Source: a virus. From it: a stretch of 22,279 nucleotides of DNA. Location: the IMG/VR virus record IMGVR_UViG_3300030329_002386, positions 1 to 22,279 of that record, one strand, 5' to 3'. Below, piece by piece: positions 1-5,030 of the stretch; position 1 is the first letter of the stretch, and each line of letters starts with the position of its first letter. The translations under genes and the position numbers were made by a program. Under the pieces are notes generated by a model. The model saw nothing but the letters and a program-made list of their open reading frames with translations, ran no database searches and was not told the origin of the DNA.

Positions 1-162
1 CTTGAAAATAATAATTTTGGAAATGTGTGTACTTTTCATAATCAAGATTGTCTTATGGTTTTACAAGTTAGAAATGAGGAAACTTGCGAATCAATTTATA
101 TTGATACTCAGGGATATAATTATTGTAGATATGTTGGCTATCAAATGAGGAGGAATAAATGA
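1..162 (+). CDS. 3' end of an unidentified early phage gene (partial)
   Basis: The plus strand is open from base 1 in frame 1 to a TGA at 160-162, giving the last 53 residues of a protein that begins outside the window. The visible part holds four cysteines and ends YVGYQMRRNK. It resembles no family I can name. Its last codons contain the GAGGAGG ribosome binding site of the next gene, and its stop overlaps that gene's start as ATGA, so the two are translationally coupled. It could belong to a nucleic-acid or metal-binding protein, but nothing visible decides this. Confidence 0.55.
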   Translation, partial: LENNNFGNVCTFHNQDCLMVLQVRNEETCESIYIDTQGYNYCRYVGYQMRRNK

Positions 163-245
163 TTACAGATAGAGGTAAGATATGGCTCATTATAATTATA
201 TTATCCATTTGGATTTGGTACGAAATAATAAACTTTTTTATATAA
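159..245 (+). CDS. 28-residue single-pass membrane peptide
   Basis: ATG at 159 overlaps the upstream stop (ATGA) and is preceded by GAGGAGG with 5-base spacing, the strongest ribosome binding site in this part of the window. The product is a short charged start (MITDRGK), then an unbroken hydrophobic, Trp/Ile-rich stretch from about residue 8 to the end, i.e. one membrane helix with an N-terminal cytoplasmic stub. Peptides of this size and shape in phages include membrane effectors, holin-like proteins and superinfection factors, but no homology is recognised. Existence rests on the ribosome binding site, the coupling and the clean hydrophobic profile. Confidence 0.55.
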   Translation: MITDRGKIWLIIIILSIWIWYEIINFFI

Positions 246-256
246 GGAGAAAGGAA

Positions 257-541
257 ATGAACTACGACGTAGCATATAAAATAATGTGCATATCTGATAC
301 AATAAAAGAAAGAGGTTACGATTTTGATTGCTATGAGGATTTATGGGAACAATCAAATGAAATCTATAATGAATGGGAAGAATGGGATATTGCGAACGAT
401 ACTGACAAGTTAAGTTGGTTAGGCTCACTAAATAAATTTTTAGACAATAAGGAGGAACAAGAAAGATATAGAAGAATACTACAACGAGGAAGAAAATATA
501 TAGAAGAATACTGCAAGGAGAAAGAAAATGAAATATTGTAA
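257..541 (+). CDS. Small acidic hypothetical protein
   Basis: I place the start at ATG 257 (AAGGAGAAAGGAA just upstream) rather than the in-frame ATG at 182, which lies inside the upstream membrane-peptide gene and has no ribosome binding site. The product is 94 residues, rich in Glu, Trp and Tyr (for example WEEWD), and ends in a charged helix (EEQERYRRILQRGRKYIEEY) likely to be helical or coiled-coil. No domain is recognised. It overlaps the next gene by 14 bp. Probably a cytoplasmic early protein of unknown role. Confidence 0.7.
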   Translation: MNYDVAYKIMCISDTIKERGYDFDCYEDLWEQSNEIYNEWEEWDIANDTDKLSWLGSLNKFLDNKEEQERYRRILQRGRKYIEEYCKEKENEIL

Positions 542-719
542 AAAATGCGATTATGAGTGGACTAGTGACTTTATAGATGATGATGGAAATAAGTTCGTCC
601 CATCTCATTATTGTATCAATAATACGTTTTATGATTGCGATACAGAAGAATGGGAAGAAGATACAAAAGACACAGAAAACTTATTAAGACATGAAATAGA
701 ACAAATAAAGGGAGAGTAA
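528..719 (+). CDS. Small putative zinc-binding protein
   Basis: 63 residues starting at ATG 528 behind AAGGAGAAAG. The N-terminus has CxxC (Cys4, Cys7), followed by His27 and Cys29 after an acidic loop, a spacing compatible with a small zinc ribbon. The C-terminal half is strongly acidic and helical (TEEWEEDTKDTENLLRHE). The gene overlaps its upstream neighbour by 14 bp and ends one base before the next ATG. Probably a nucleic-acid or protein-binding early accessory protein; family unknown. Confidence 0.65.
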   Translation: MKYCKKCDYEWTSDFIDDDGNKFVPSHYCINNTFYDCDTEEWEEDTKDTENLLRHEIEQIKGE

Positions 720-720
720 T

Positions 721-909
721 ATGAAGATAGATTATAATAAAATGAGATGTGCTTTAGCTTGTTTTGAGGCAGAATCAATAGATAGAGAGAGTATGTATGA
801 AATATTGTTATTTGGGACAACTGGTTGGAAAGACAATACAAACGAAGAAGTAAAAGATAGCTTTATTAACCTTTGGGGAGAAGAACAAATACCATACTTA
901 GCAAGTTAA
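721..909 (+). CDS. Small hypothetical protein
   Basis: 62 residues from ATG 721, with GGGAGAG just upstream inside the end of the previous gene. No domain, signal peptide or membrane segment is visible; it is mildly acidic and mixed in composition (FGTTGWKDNTNEEVKDSF). It is the last gene before the gene-free stretch 910-1361 and so may be the promoter-distal gene of the first early transcript. Function unknown. Confidence 0.6.
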   Translation: MKIDYNKMRCALACFEAESIDRESMYEILLFGTTGWKDNTNEEVKDSFINLWGEEQIPYLAS

Positions 910-1361
910 TTAATGCTTAAAACCTTTCTTTATATCTATCCCCTTAGATTTAAGCTAAGAGTTTTGCCTAGAGGAATCCTATCCCCTAGTTATAAAACTG
1001 GAGTGGATTCTAGGCTTTATATCTATCCCCTTGAGTTATCGCTAGTCGGATATGCCTAAGAATTATAAACCTTACTATAATTCTCGCTTGAGTTCCATTT
1101 TCGGTAGTTTAGGTTTACCTATCAGACCTAGTCTCAAGTTCGTCTTAGGTGGTGGCTATACTGAAATCCCTTTTTGTAACCACTTTTATACTATCCTCAC
1201 GCAAAAAGTACATAGTTCCCAAACCATGAGGACTACTATAATAAGCAATCTGATTATATTTTCCAAATGGATTTTGGGATTTAATTATATTTCTCGTCTG
1301 AATTTAGGGTATGTTAGATTTTTTTGTTGCACCTAATTATATTTTTGTATTACATTTGGTC
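910..1361 (+). other. Gene-free structured region with repeats and nested hairpins
   Basis: About 450 bp with no credible gene in an otherwise gap-free module. It holds: a CTTAG/CTAAG hairpin (943-947/955-959); a longer stem-loop, GCCTAG 966-971 with CTAGGC 1010-1015 and AATCC 975-979 with GGATT 1005-1009, capped by CTAGTT 986-991 pairing (one G-T) with AACTGG 996-1001 around an ATAA loop; a perfect 9-bp stem AGAATTATA/TATAATTCT (1059-1067/1076-1084); CTTGAG 1087-1092 with CTCAAG 1133-1138; and TCCTCA/TGAGGA near 1193-1233. It may be a replication origin, an operator region for the downstream HTH protein, or a noncoding RNA. Orientation of any RNA is assumed from the neighbouring genes. Confidence 0.55.
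928..1062 (+). repeat. Three phased TATCCCCT repeat units (43-44 nt period)
   Basis: TATCCCCT occurs at 937, 980 and 1024, spaced 43 and 44 bases. Units 1 and 3 share an exact 18-base direct repeat, CTTTATATCTATCCCCTT, at 928-945 and 1015-1032, offset by 87 bases. Each unit continues with a TAG/GAG-rich segment and then a GCCTA motif (966, 1011 on the opposite strand, 1054). The period is close to four DNA helical turns, as expected of iterons or multiple operator sites on one face of the DNA. The units are too divergent for a CRISPR array. Confidence 0.6.
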
Positions 1362-1604
1362 ATGATATATTTTAATAATACTAAATTAAAGAAGAAGATT
1401 AAGGAGTCTGGCATGAAGTCTAACTTTATAGCTAACTATATCGGACTACATAAGCAAACACTTAGCTTTTATCTTAATGGAAGAAGAAAACCGAAGAAAG
1501 AAACATTGAAACAGATAGCAAAACTGATTCATTGTAAACTGGGAGATTTTTATGACTCAAAAGAAGAAGCAGAAGAAAGAGCAGAGCATACAAACAATAG
1601 TTAA
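1362..1604 (+). CDS. Cro/XRE-type helix-turn-helix regulator
   Basis: 80 residues from ATG 1362. Residues about 7-58 form a Cro/CI-type HTH: helix 1 (KLKKKIKESG), helix 2 (KSNFIANYIG), recognition helix (HKQTLSFYLNG), then the conserved KPKKETLKQIAKLI and LGDFYDSKEEAEE. The order matches the XRE family, in which such proteins act as phage or plasmid repressors. No ribosome binding site precedes 1362. An internal ATG at 1413 has a perfect AAGGAG but would remove helix 1, so I keep 1362. The gene follows the repeat-rich region, a plausible operator site, and overlaps the nuclease gene by 53 bp. Confidence 0.8.
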   Translation: MIYFNNTKLKKKIKESGMKSNFIANYIGLHKQTLSFYLNGRRKPKKETLKQIAKLIHCKLGDFYDSKEEAEERAEHTNNS

Positions 1605-1920
1605 AAACTATAACGAAAATACCACCTTAAAAAGAAATGACCTGTCCAATGGTCGTTGGTATGAAGATTCTAAAGGTAACTATTATATTTCAGTCACGAG
1701 TTTTGACTCCATCGTAGCTAAGGGTAAGAATTTCCATGATTGGTTAATGAAAAATGGATATGATGCGATTAAGATTAGAGATGAAAAGGCTGCGATTGGT
1801 ACAATAGTACACGCTTATATTGATAAATTGGTTTTGGGCGAGGACATCAATCTAAATGCAGGATATGAATTAGATGGTGTTCATTATAATTTTGGAGTAT
1901 ATTCTGATGAAGACAAATAA
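1552..1920 (+). CDS. PD-(D/E)XK nuclease, N-terminal piece (RecB/Cas4-like)
   Basis: 122 residues from ATG 1552, with GGGAG 7 bases upstream inside the HTH gene. After a Lys/Gln-rich lead, residues 34-50 (GRWYEDSKGNYYISVTS) are the typical entry strand of phage RecB/Cas4-like exonucleases, and residues 83-87 (GTIVH) are nuclease motif I, with metal ligand His87. The frame then stops at 1920, well before the other catalytic motifs, which lie in the gene at 2152-2643. It therefore cannot cut DNA alone; I infer it assembles with the downstream product. The family does end processing or recombination during phage replication. It overlaps the middle ORF by 14 bp. Alternatives are a decaying gene or sequence error. 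Confidence 0.75.
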   Translation: MTQKKKQKKEQSIQTIVKNYNENTTLKRNDLSNGRWYEDSKGNYYISVTSFDSIVAKGKNFHDWLMKNGYDAIKIRDEKAAIGTIVHAYIDKLVLGEDINLNAGYELDGVHYNFGVYSDEDK

Positions 1921-2155
1921 ATACCACCTATTATATCAGAACAAGGATAATTGGAAAAAAAGAGTGCAAATGTTAAAAGCATTTAAAATACCTCATGAAG
2001 CAGAAATATTGGAGTGTGAATTAGAATACATACACTTAATTGATGATTATGATGGTGAGCCAGTAAGACAAGACAATCTTGGCTATGATATGGACTGGTT
2101 CTTTAAATTATATAAGGTTAATTATAAAACAAAACTAAGGATTTTACCCGCATGA
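1907..2155 (+). CDS. Unidentified small ORF lying between the two nuclease pieces
   Basis: 82 residues from ATG 1907 (GGAG at 1894-1897). Its frame differs by one from both flanking nuclease genes. It overlaps the N-terminal piece by 14 bp and the C-terminal piece by 4 bp (ATGA), so the three are translationally coupled. The product is mixed helical with many charged and aromatic residues (DNWKKRVQMLKAF, DDYDGEPVRQDN) and has no HNH, GIY-YIG or LAGLIDADG motif that would mark a homing endonuclease. It does not look like any part of a PD-(D/E)XK fold. Function unknown; it may be an inserted gene, a partner subunit or an inhibitor. Confidence 0.55.
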   Translation: MKTNKYHLLYQNKDNWKKRVQMLKAFKIPHEAEILECELEYIHLIDDYDGEPVRQDNLGYDMDWFFKLYKVNYKTKLRILPA

Positions 2156-2643
2156 TTACAAAGAACAATATAAGTAAGCCTATTATGGGATTTATGGCTT
2201 TTTGGGGCGATTATAAGCCAATAACCTATGCTTCAGAGATACAATTACATCACAAAGACATACCTTTTTGTGGTACTGCGGATTTTGTAGGTAAAATTAC
2301 CAATCCAAAGACTGGAAAGTCGGCAGTAACTTTGGTTGATTATAAAACTGGAAACCCTTTTAAGGTACATCAAGTGCAGTTATCTGCTTATGCGATGATA
2401 TGGAACAAATTATTCCCTAAGTATAAGATAACAGAGGTTGCGACCTTGCACCTAAAGAATACTTGGATTAAAAAACCCACATATACCCTTAAATATTATA
2501 AAATTGACTATAATTTGGTTAAGAATGTATATGATATATGGAAATGGCATGGAGAAAATGCAAGGGGCGATGCACCTAGACCTAATTTCCCTAAGCAGTT
2601 TCCTAGTAAGTTTAGTTTAAAAGAAGATGGCAATGAACTTTAA
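2152..2643 (+). CDS. PD-(D/E)XK nuclease, C-terminal piece (RecB/Cas4-like)
   Basis: 163 residues from ATG 2152, coupled to the preceding stop. It begins where the nuclease fold should resume after motif I: KPIMGFMAFWGDYKP, then Glu29, the GTAD motif (41-44, catalytic Asp44), VDYKTG (Asp63, Lys65), and QLSAY (Gln76, Tyr80), the QxxxY helix typical of RecB/Cas4/AddB-type nucleases. Motif I (GTIVH) is missing here and supplied by the 1552-1920 gene. Together they give a full-length nuclease of usual size. Expected role: 5'-3' or end-resecting exonuclease in replication or recombination. It overlaps the next gene by 17 bp. Confidence 0.8.
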   Translation: MITKNNISKPIMGFMAFWGDYKPITYASEIQLHHKDIPFCGTADFVGKITNPKTGKSAVTLVDYKTGNPFKVHQVQLSAYAMIWNKLFPKYKITEVATLHLKNTWIKKPTYTLKYYKIDYNLVKNVYDIWKWHGENARGDAPRPNFPKQFPSKFSLKEDGNEL

Positions 2644-2863
2644 AGAAGAAGATAAGAATATTTGGAGTAGTGCTAATGGAGATATTGAAATCTCAGATAT
2701 GGAAACCAGTCACATAAAAAACACTTTAAGGATGATAAATGACATGGTAGATAAAGGTAACCTAGAAGACTATCCAGTACAATACGATGTTTTGTTTAAT
2801 GAATTAGCTAACAGAGGATATGAATCTGATGATGAGCTTGATGAGATTTATAAACCATTATAA
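2627..2863 (+). CDS. Conserved-type small phage protein (TSHIKNTLRMI motif)
   Basis: 78 residues from ATG 2627; a second ATG at 2633 is equally possible, both behind AAAGAAG in the end of the nuclease gene. The segment METSHIKNTLRMIND followed by a region ending in FNELANRGYES resembles a short helical protein common in phage early regions (TSHIKN at the start, then an L..EL..R ending), which to my knowledge has no assigned function. The C-terminus is acidic (DDELDE). It overlaps the nuclease gene by 17 bp and precedes the AbrB-like gene by 10 bp. Confidence 0.65.
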   Translation: MAMNFKEEDKNIWSSANGDIEISDMETSHIKNTLRMINDMVDKGNLEDYPVQYDVLFNELANRGYESDDELDEIYKPL

Positions 2864-2873
2864 AGGAATGACA

Positions 2874-3014
2874 ATGAAAACAATACTAAGAAATAGTCAG
2901 AAATCACATATAAACATCCCCAAAGAAATATGGTCAGACATATTAGGTTGGAAAATGTCAGAACAAGTCAATATAAAAGTAGAAAATAATAAAATTATTA
3001 TAGAAAAAATATAA
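2874..3014 (+). CDS. AbrB/SpoVT-like small DNA-binding protein
   Basis: I start this at ATG 2874, which has AAAGGA 7 bases upstream, rather than at an in-frame ATG at 2820 inside the previous gene. The 46-residue product has the swapped-hairpin layout of AbrB-family proteins: KTILRNSQKSHINIPKEIW, then LGWKMSEQVNIKVENNKIII. Members dimerise through this fold and bind DNA as regulators or antitoxins. No toxin gene is adjacent, so a regulator is more likely. At 46 residues only the minimal fold is present, with no C-terminal extension. The family call rests on pattern, not on an alignment. Confidence 0.6.
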   Translation: MKTILRNSQKSHINIPKEIWSDILGWKMSEQVNIKVENNKIIIEKI

Positions 3015-3026
3015 AGGAAGAGCGCA

Positions 3027-3521
3027 ATGAATTTAGGAGATATGTTTGCAGAGCGATTCACCCCACAGGAAAATGAAAATTATGTAGAGGATTTTTTACA
3101 AAAAGCACAAACAAATATAGATAAGCAGACATTAAAGGATGATGAGGATTATCAAGATACACGAAACGTTATGTATGGACTTCTAGATTTACATACATCA
3201 AATGAAATACTTGATATATTTAATTTATTTATAAAAAGGTATACAATCATAAATAGAGAAAGTTTAAACTATGTAGCTAATTTTTATATTGTAGCCATCA
3301 TGGAATACGTGCAAGATAGAAAGGTCAATTTTAATATAAATACCACAGCATATTCTAATAGTGAATCTGAAAAATGGTTTGATAAGTCTCAACGACCTTA
3401 TTTCGCTTTTGACGCCAACCATAGATTAATAAAGATAATTGATAATTTTAATAGAAAAGCAAGTAATTTACAACTAGTAAAGGAGAAAACAAATGAAAGT
3501 GAAATACTGGTCACCAAATAA
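3027..3521 (+). CDS. Hypothetical early protein
   Basis: 164 residues from ATG 3027, behind AAAGGAAGAG. The sequence looks mainly helical: an acidic N-terminal half (DDEDYQDTRNVMYGLLDL), a central helical pair (NEILDIFNLFIKRY, ESLNYVANFYIVAIMEYV), and a basic C-terminal helix (HRLIKIIDNFNRKASNL). No catalytic motif, membrane segment or zinc motif is visible. It sits between the AbrB-like gene and the SSB-tailed gene and overlaps the latter by 29 bp, so it belongs to the replication/recombination cluster. Function unknown. Confidence 0.65.
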   Translation: MNLGDMFAERFTPQENENYVEDFLQKAQTNIDKQTLKDDEDYQDTRNVMYGLLDLHTSNEILDIFNLFIKRYTIINRESLNYVANFYIVAIMEYVQDRKVNFNINTTAYSNSESEKWFDKSQRPYFAFDANHRLIKIIDNFNRKASNLQLVKEKTNESEILVTK

Positions 3522-3834
3522 AAGGCTTTGTTTAGAAGCAGAGGGAGATGTTAAAGAGATATTTAAGCAGCTTGCTATGTTTGAGGAAGTCTTTTGTCAA
3601 GAAATAAACCCTGTAACAAAGGGAACAAATCTAGCTTATAGCGTGAGAGAGCATGATGGTAATGACTTTTACGAAATCAGAGATAAGGATAATAAAGGTT
3701 GGAAGTTGCCATTTGGTCAAACAAAAGTTGGGAATAAGTTATTTCCAAAGAGCTGGGAGAAGTATGACCCTGATGCACCACAAGTTAAATCAGCACCTCA
3801 AACTGCTAAAGCAGAAGGAGAGATGCCCTTCTAA
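3493..3834 (+). CDS. Phage early protein with SSB-like C-terminal tail
   Basis: 113 residues from ATG 3493 with AAAGGAG upstream. The core (residues about 45-90: TNLAYSVREHDGNDFYEIRD, then KLPFGQTKVGNKLFPKSWEKYD) matches a pattern I associate with a short phage protein often found beside recombination exonucleases. The C-terminus is a low-complexity Pro/Ala/Gln linker ending AEGEMPF, which closely resembles the acidic MPF/IPF tip by which single-stranded DNA-binding proteins recruit partners. A ssDNA-binding or recombination-accessory role is therefore plausible, but the core is not a clear OB fold. It joins the next gene by TAATG. Confidence 0.55.
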   Translation: MKVKYWSPNKRLCLEAEGDVKEIFKQLAMFEEVFCQEINPVTKGTNLAYSVREHDGNDFYEIRDKDNKGWKLPFGQTKVGNKLFPKSWEKYDPDAPQVKSAPQTAKAEGEMPF

Positions 3835-4274
3835 TGTCTATCAAGATTATGATAGAGAAGAACGGAAAGCAGTATCTAGCTGACGGAGATAAAGTGTTTG
3901 CTTGGTTGCAGGAGCGTTATATTAAAAATAATGACAAGCGTAGCCAAGCTAAAGCACTTCCTTATAAAGATAGGCTTGATAATTTTTTTGATAGCCTAAA
4001 TACCACAGAATCCGAGTGGTATAATGAATTAAAAAGCGCATATCCTGCGATAGATGTAGACTTTGCTTGTAAAAGAGCGAAGTTATGGTTGTCTAGCAAT
4101 TATAAGAAAGATTTTAAGAAGTTTTTAATGAACTGGATGAGTAAGGAGAATCCTACTATACAAGTAGAACAGAAAGAACAAATGCAAACTGAAGATAATC
4201 CAGAGTATTTAAAGAAGGTTGCAATGTCAAAAGCTTTTAAAAGAATGCAGGAAAAGTATGAACGAGACGAATAA
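3834..4274 (+). CDS. Putative replication-accessory protein
   Basis: 146 residues from ATG 3834, which shares a base with the upstream stop (TAATG). The segment around residues 72-105 (DFACKRAKLWLSSN, then KKDFKKFLMNWMSKE) is a pattern seen at the C-terminus of many phage replication/helicase-loader-type proteins (KAxxWLxxNPxxxxK...FLxxWL). The C-terminal 40 residues are a Gln/Glu-rich linker and a short basic helix. There is no N-terminal winged helix, so this would be the accessory part only. Position after an SSB-like gene fits replication. Role inferred from a weak pattern. Confidence 0.5.
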   Translation: MSIKIMIEKNGKQYLADGDKVFAWLQERYIKNNDKRSQAKALPYKDRLDNFFDSLNTTESEWYNELKSAYPAIDVDFACKRAKLWLSSNYKKDFKKFLMNWMSKENPTIQVEQKEQMQTEDNPEYLKKVAMSKAFKRMQEKYERDE

Positions 4275-4416
4275 AATATATCAAGAGCTAGAGATATTAT
4301 ACGAAGCTATGAAAATTGCTAAAGAAGGATTAAAAGCAATAGCAGAGCATGACATGATAGCGGAAAAGACTCTAGCAGAGATAGACAAAATAGTTGAAAA
4401 GATAACGCAGTTATAG
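4258..4416 (+). CDS. Small helical (coiled-coil) protein
   Basis: 52 residues from ATG 4258 (AGGAAAA upstream), preferred to an in-frame ATG at 4219 inside the previous gene. The whole product is a heptad-like amphipathic helix (IYQELEILYEAMKIAKEGLK, then IAEKTLAEIDKIVEKI), so a coiled-coil dimer is likely. It overlaps the upstream gene by 17 bp and is the last gene before a strong intrinsic-terminator-like structure at 4428-4505. Function unknown. Confidence 0.6.
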   Translation: MNETNKIYQELEILYEAMKIAKEGLKAIAEHDMIAEKTLAEIDKIVEKITQL

Positions 4417-4427
4417 TATATTAAGGA

Positions 4428-4505
4428 GGCTACCCTACGCAGGTTTCTTCCTTTCTTCACCTGCAAACTTTTCTTATAAAGCTCCCAAGGGTAGCCAATT
4501 TTTTT
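4428..4505 (+). terminator. Structured RNA with U-tract: branched terminator or small RNA
   Basis: An outer perfect 9-bp stem (GGCTACCCT 4428-4436 with AGGGTAGCC 4488-4496) encloses a 6-bp hairpin (GCAGGT 4439-4444 with ACCTGC 4459-4464, pyrimidine-rich loop) and a weaker CTTT/AAAG arm (about 4468-4481), i.e. a three-way junction. Two A's and seven T's (4499-4505) follow, the layout of a Rho-independent terminator. The outer loop is unusually long for a simple terminator, so a processed small RNA or a regulated terminator is possible. The next gene starts 14 bases later with its own ribosome binding site. Confidence 0.6.
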
Positions 4506-4518
4506 AATAGGAGAGTAA

Positions 4519-4689
4519 ATGAACAAAGGTCTGTGGGAAAGAATTAAATACTGGCGAAATAAATATAAAGATATGCCTAATGGATATTATGTGGCAATGA
4601 TGATAGGCGAGGAGTATACAAGTGAAAAATCAAAGCTATCTCCATCGCAAAGGAGTAAGGTTGGGGGACGTAAAGCAAAAATTACCTAA
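4519..4689 (+). CDS. Small basic hypothetical protein
   Basis: 56 residues from ATG 4519 behind TAGGAGAGTAA, the first gene after the structured terminator-like element. The sequence is basic and ends in a Lys/Ser-rich tail (SEKSKLSPSQRSKVGGRKAK); the N-terminus holds aromatic and basic residues (GLWERIKYWRNKYKDMP). It overlaps the next gene in another frame by up to 68 bp, depending on which start that gene uses. No family recognised; nucleic-acid binding is possible from the charge. Confidence 0.5.
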   Translation: MNKGLWERIKYWRNKYKDMPNGYYVAMMIGEEYTSEKSKLSPSQRSKVGGRKAKIT

Positions 4690-4870
4690 GAGTCCATTTA
4701 CTTGTAAAATGTGTAAAAAATACAATATAGGTCAGTTTAGATATGTATATGAAACGTATGAGATACTTCCAAAATACCCTAAAAAGGAACTTATTATTTG
4801 CGAGAAATGTGCTATCAGGGAGTATGGCAGTAAAAACAAAAAGAGGTTTAAAGATGACTTTACTATTTAG
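4622..4870 (+). CDS. Zinc-ribbon-like protein with a non-ATG start
   Basis: The open frame contains two CxxC knuckles, CKMC (residues 28-31) and CEKC (60-63), about 28 residues apart, with basic flanks: a treble-clef or zinc-ribbon layout. No ATG lies upstream of the first knuckle. GTG 4622 has GGAG at 7 bases; TTG 4661 has a perfect AAAGGAG at 5 bases and avoids most of the overlap with the preceding gene. I report the longer form; the TTG form (69 residues) may be the true one. Probably a small nucleic-acid- or protein-binding early protein. Confidence 0.55.
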   Translation: MKNQSYLHRKGVRLGDVKQKLPKSPFTCKMCKKYNIGQFRYVYETYEILPKYPKKELIICEKCAIREYGSKNKKRFKDDFTI

Positions 4871-4952
4871 TGGCATTATAATAATAGCAGTCGTTTGCAT
4901 GGCTATAGTTTTAATGGTTAATTTAATAGAATATTTAGCGGATAGATTATAG
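4854..4952 (+). CDS. 32-residue single-pass membrane peptide
   Basis: ATG 4854 has GAGG 7 bases upstream and lies in the end of the zinc-ribbon gene (17-bp overlap). The product is one long hydrophobic helix (about residues 2-25, FSGIIIIAVVCMAIVLMVN) with a short acidic/basic C-terminal tail (EYLADRL). A longer in-frame version from ATG 4743 would run through the zinc-ribbon gene and lacks support. It is the second tiny membrane peptide in the early module. Role unknown; membrane effector or inhibitor is possible. Confidence 0.5.
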   Translation: MTLLFSGIIIIAVVCMAIVLMVNLIEYLADRL

Positions 4953-5030
4953 GTGCATATAGGTGTGCCTTGTCGAAAAGAGGATGGGGTGGTCAAGGAG
5001 CTTAATTGAAACTTGGTGCATAGCCACCCC
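4952..5030 (+). promoter_or_regulatory. Intergenic hairpin with repeated GGTGCATA motif
   Basis: GGGGTGG (4986-4992) pairs perfectly with CCACCCC (5024-5030), with an inner CAAG/CTTG pairing (4994-4997/5012-5015). GGTGCATA occurs at 4952-4959 and again at 5015-5022 inside the hairpin. No U-tract follows, so this is not a simple terminator; it lies 23 bases before the DUF1599 gene and could control its translation or be a processing site. A 25-codon ORF (ATG 4984 to TAA 5061) crosses the hairpin and might instead be a leader peptide. Confidence 0.4.

Noticed and set aside
201-608. 135-codon minus-strand frame across the first small genes
   Set aside because: It is a mirror of the plus-strand genes at 257-541 and 528-719, has no ribosome binding site and a low-complexity hydrophobic product.
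928-1062. CRISPR-like array from the 43-44 base period
   Set aside because: Only three units, only the first and third share a long exact repeat, no equal-length unique spacers and no cas gene.
1052-1336. A 94-codon plus-strand frame in the structured gap
   Set aside because: No ribosome binding site, its start lies within the repeat unit and its first codons form the 9-bp hairpin. The composition (many Phe, Ser, Tyr, Cys, few acidic residues) is unlike the neighbouring genes.
910-1361. tRNA or tmRNA in the hairpin-rich gap
   Set aside because: The stems do not form a cloverleaf: no T-loop GTTCRANNC, no acceptor stem and no CCA or discriminator pattern in either strand.
1907-2155. Homing endonuclease or intron-encoded protein in the split nuclease
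   Set aside because: No HNH, GIY-YIG, LAGLIDADG or PD-(D/E)XK signature, and no group I or group II intron core is recognisable in ~1860-2160.
2820-3014. 64-residue version of the AbrB-like protein
   Set aside because: The extra N-terminal 18 codons lie in the previous gene, have no ribosome binding site and do not resemble the family; ATG 2874 has AAAGGA at the right distance.
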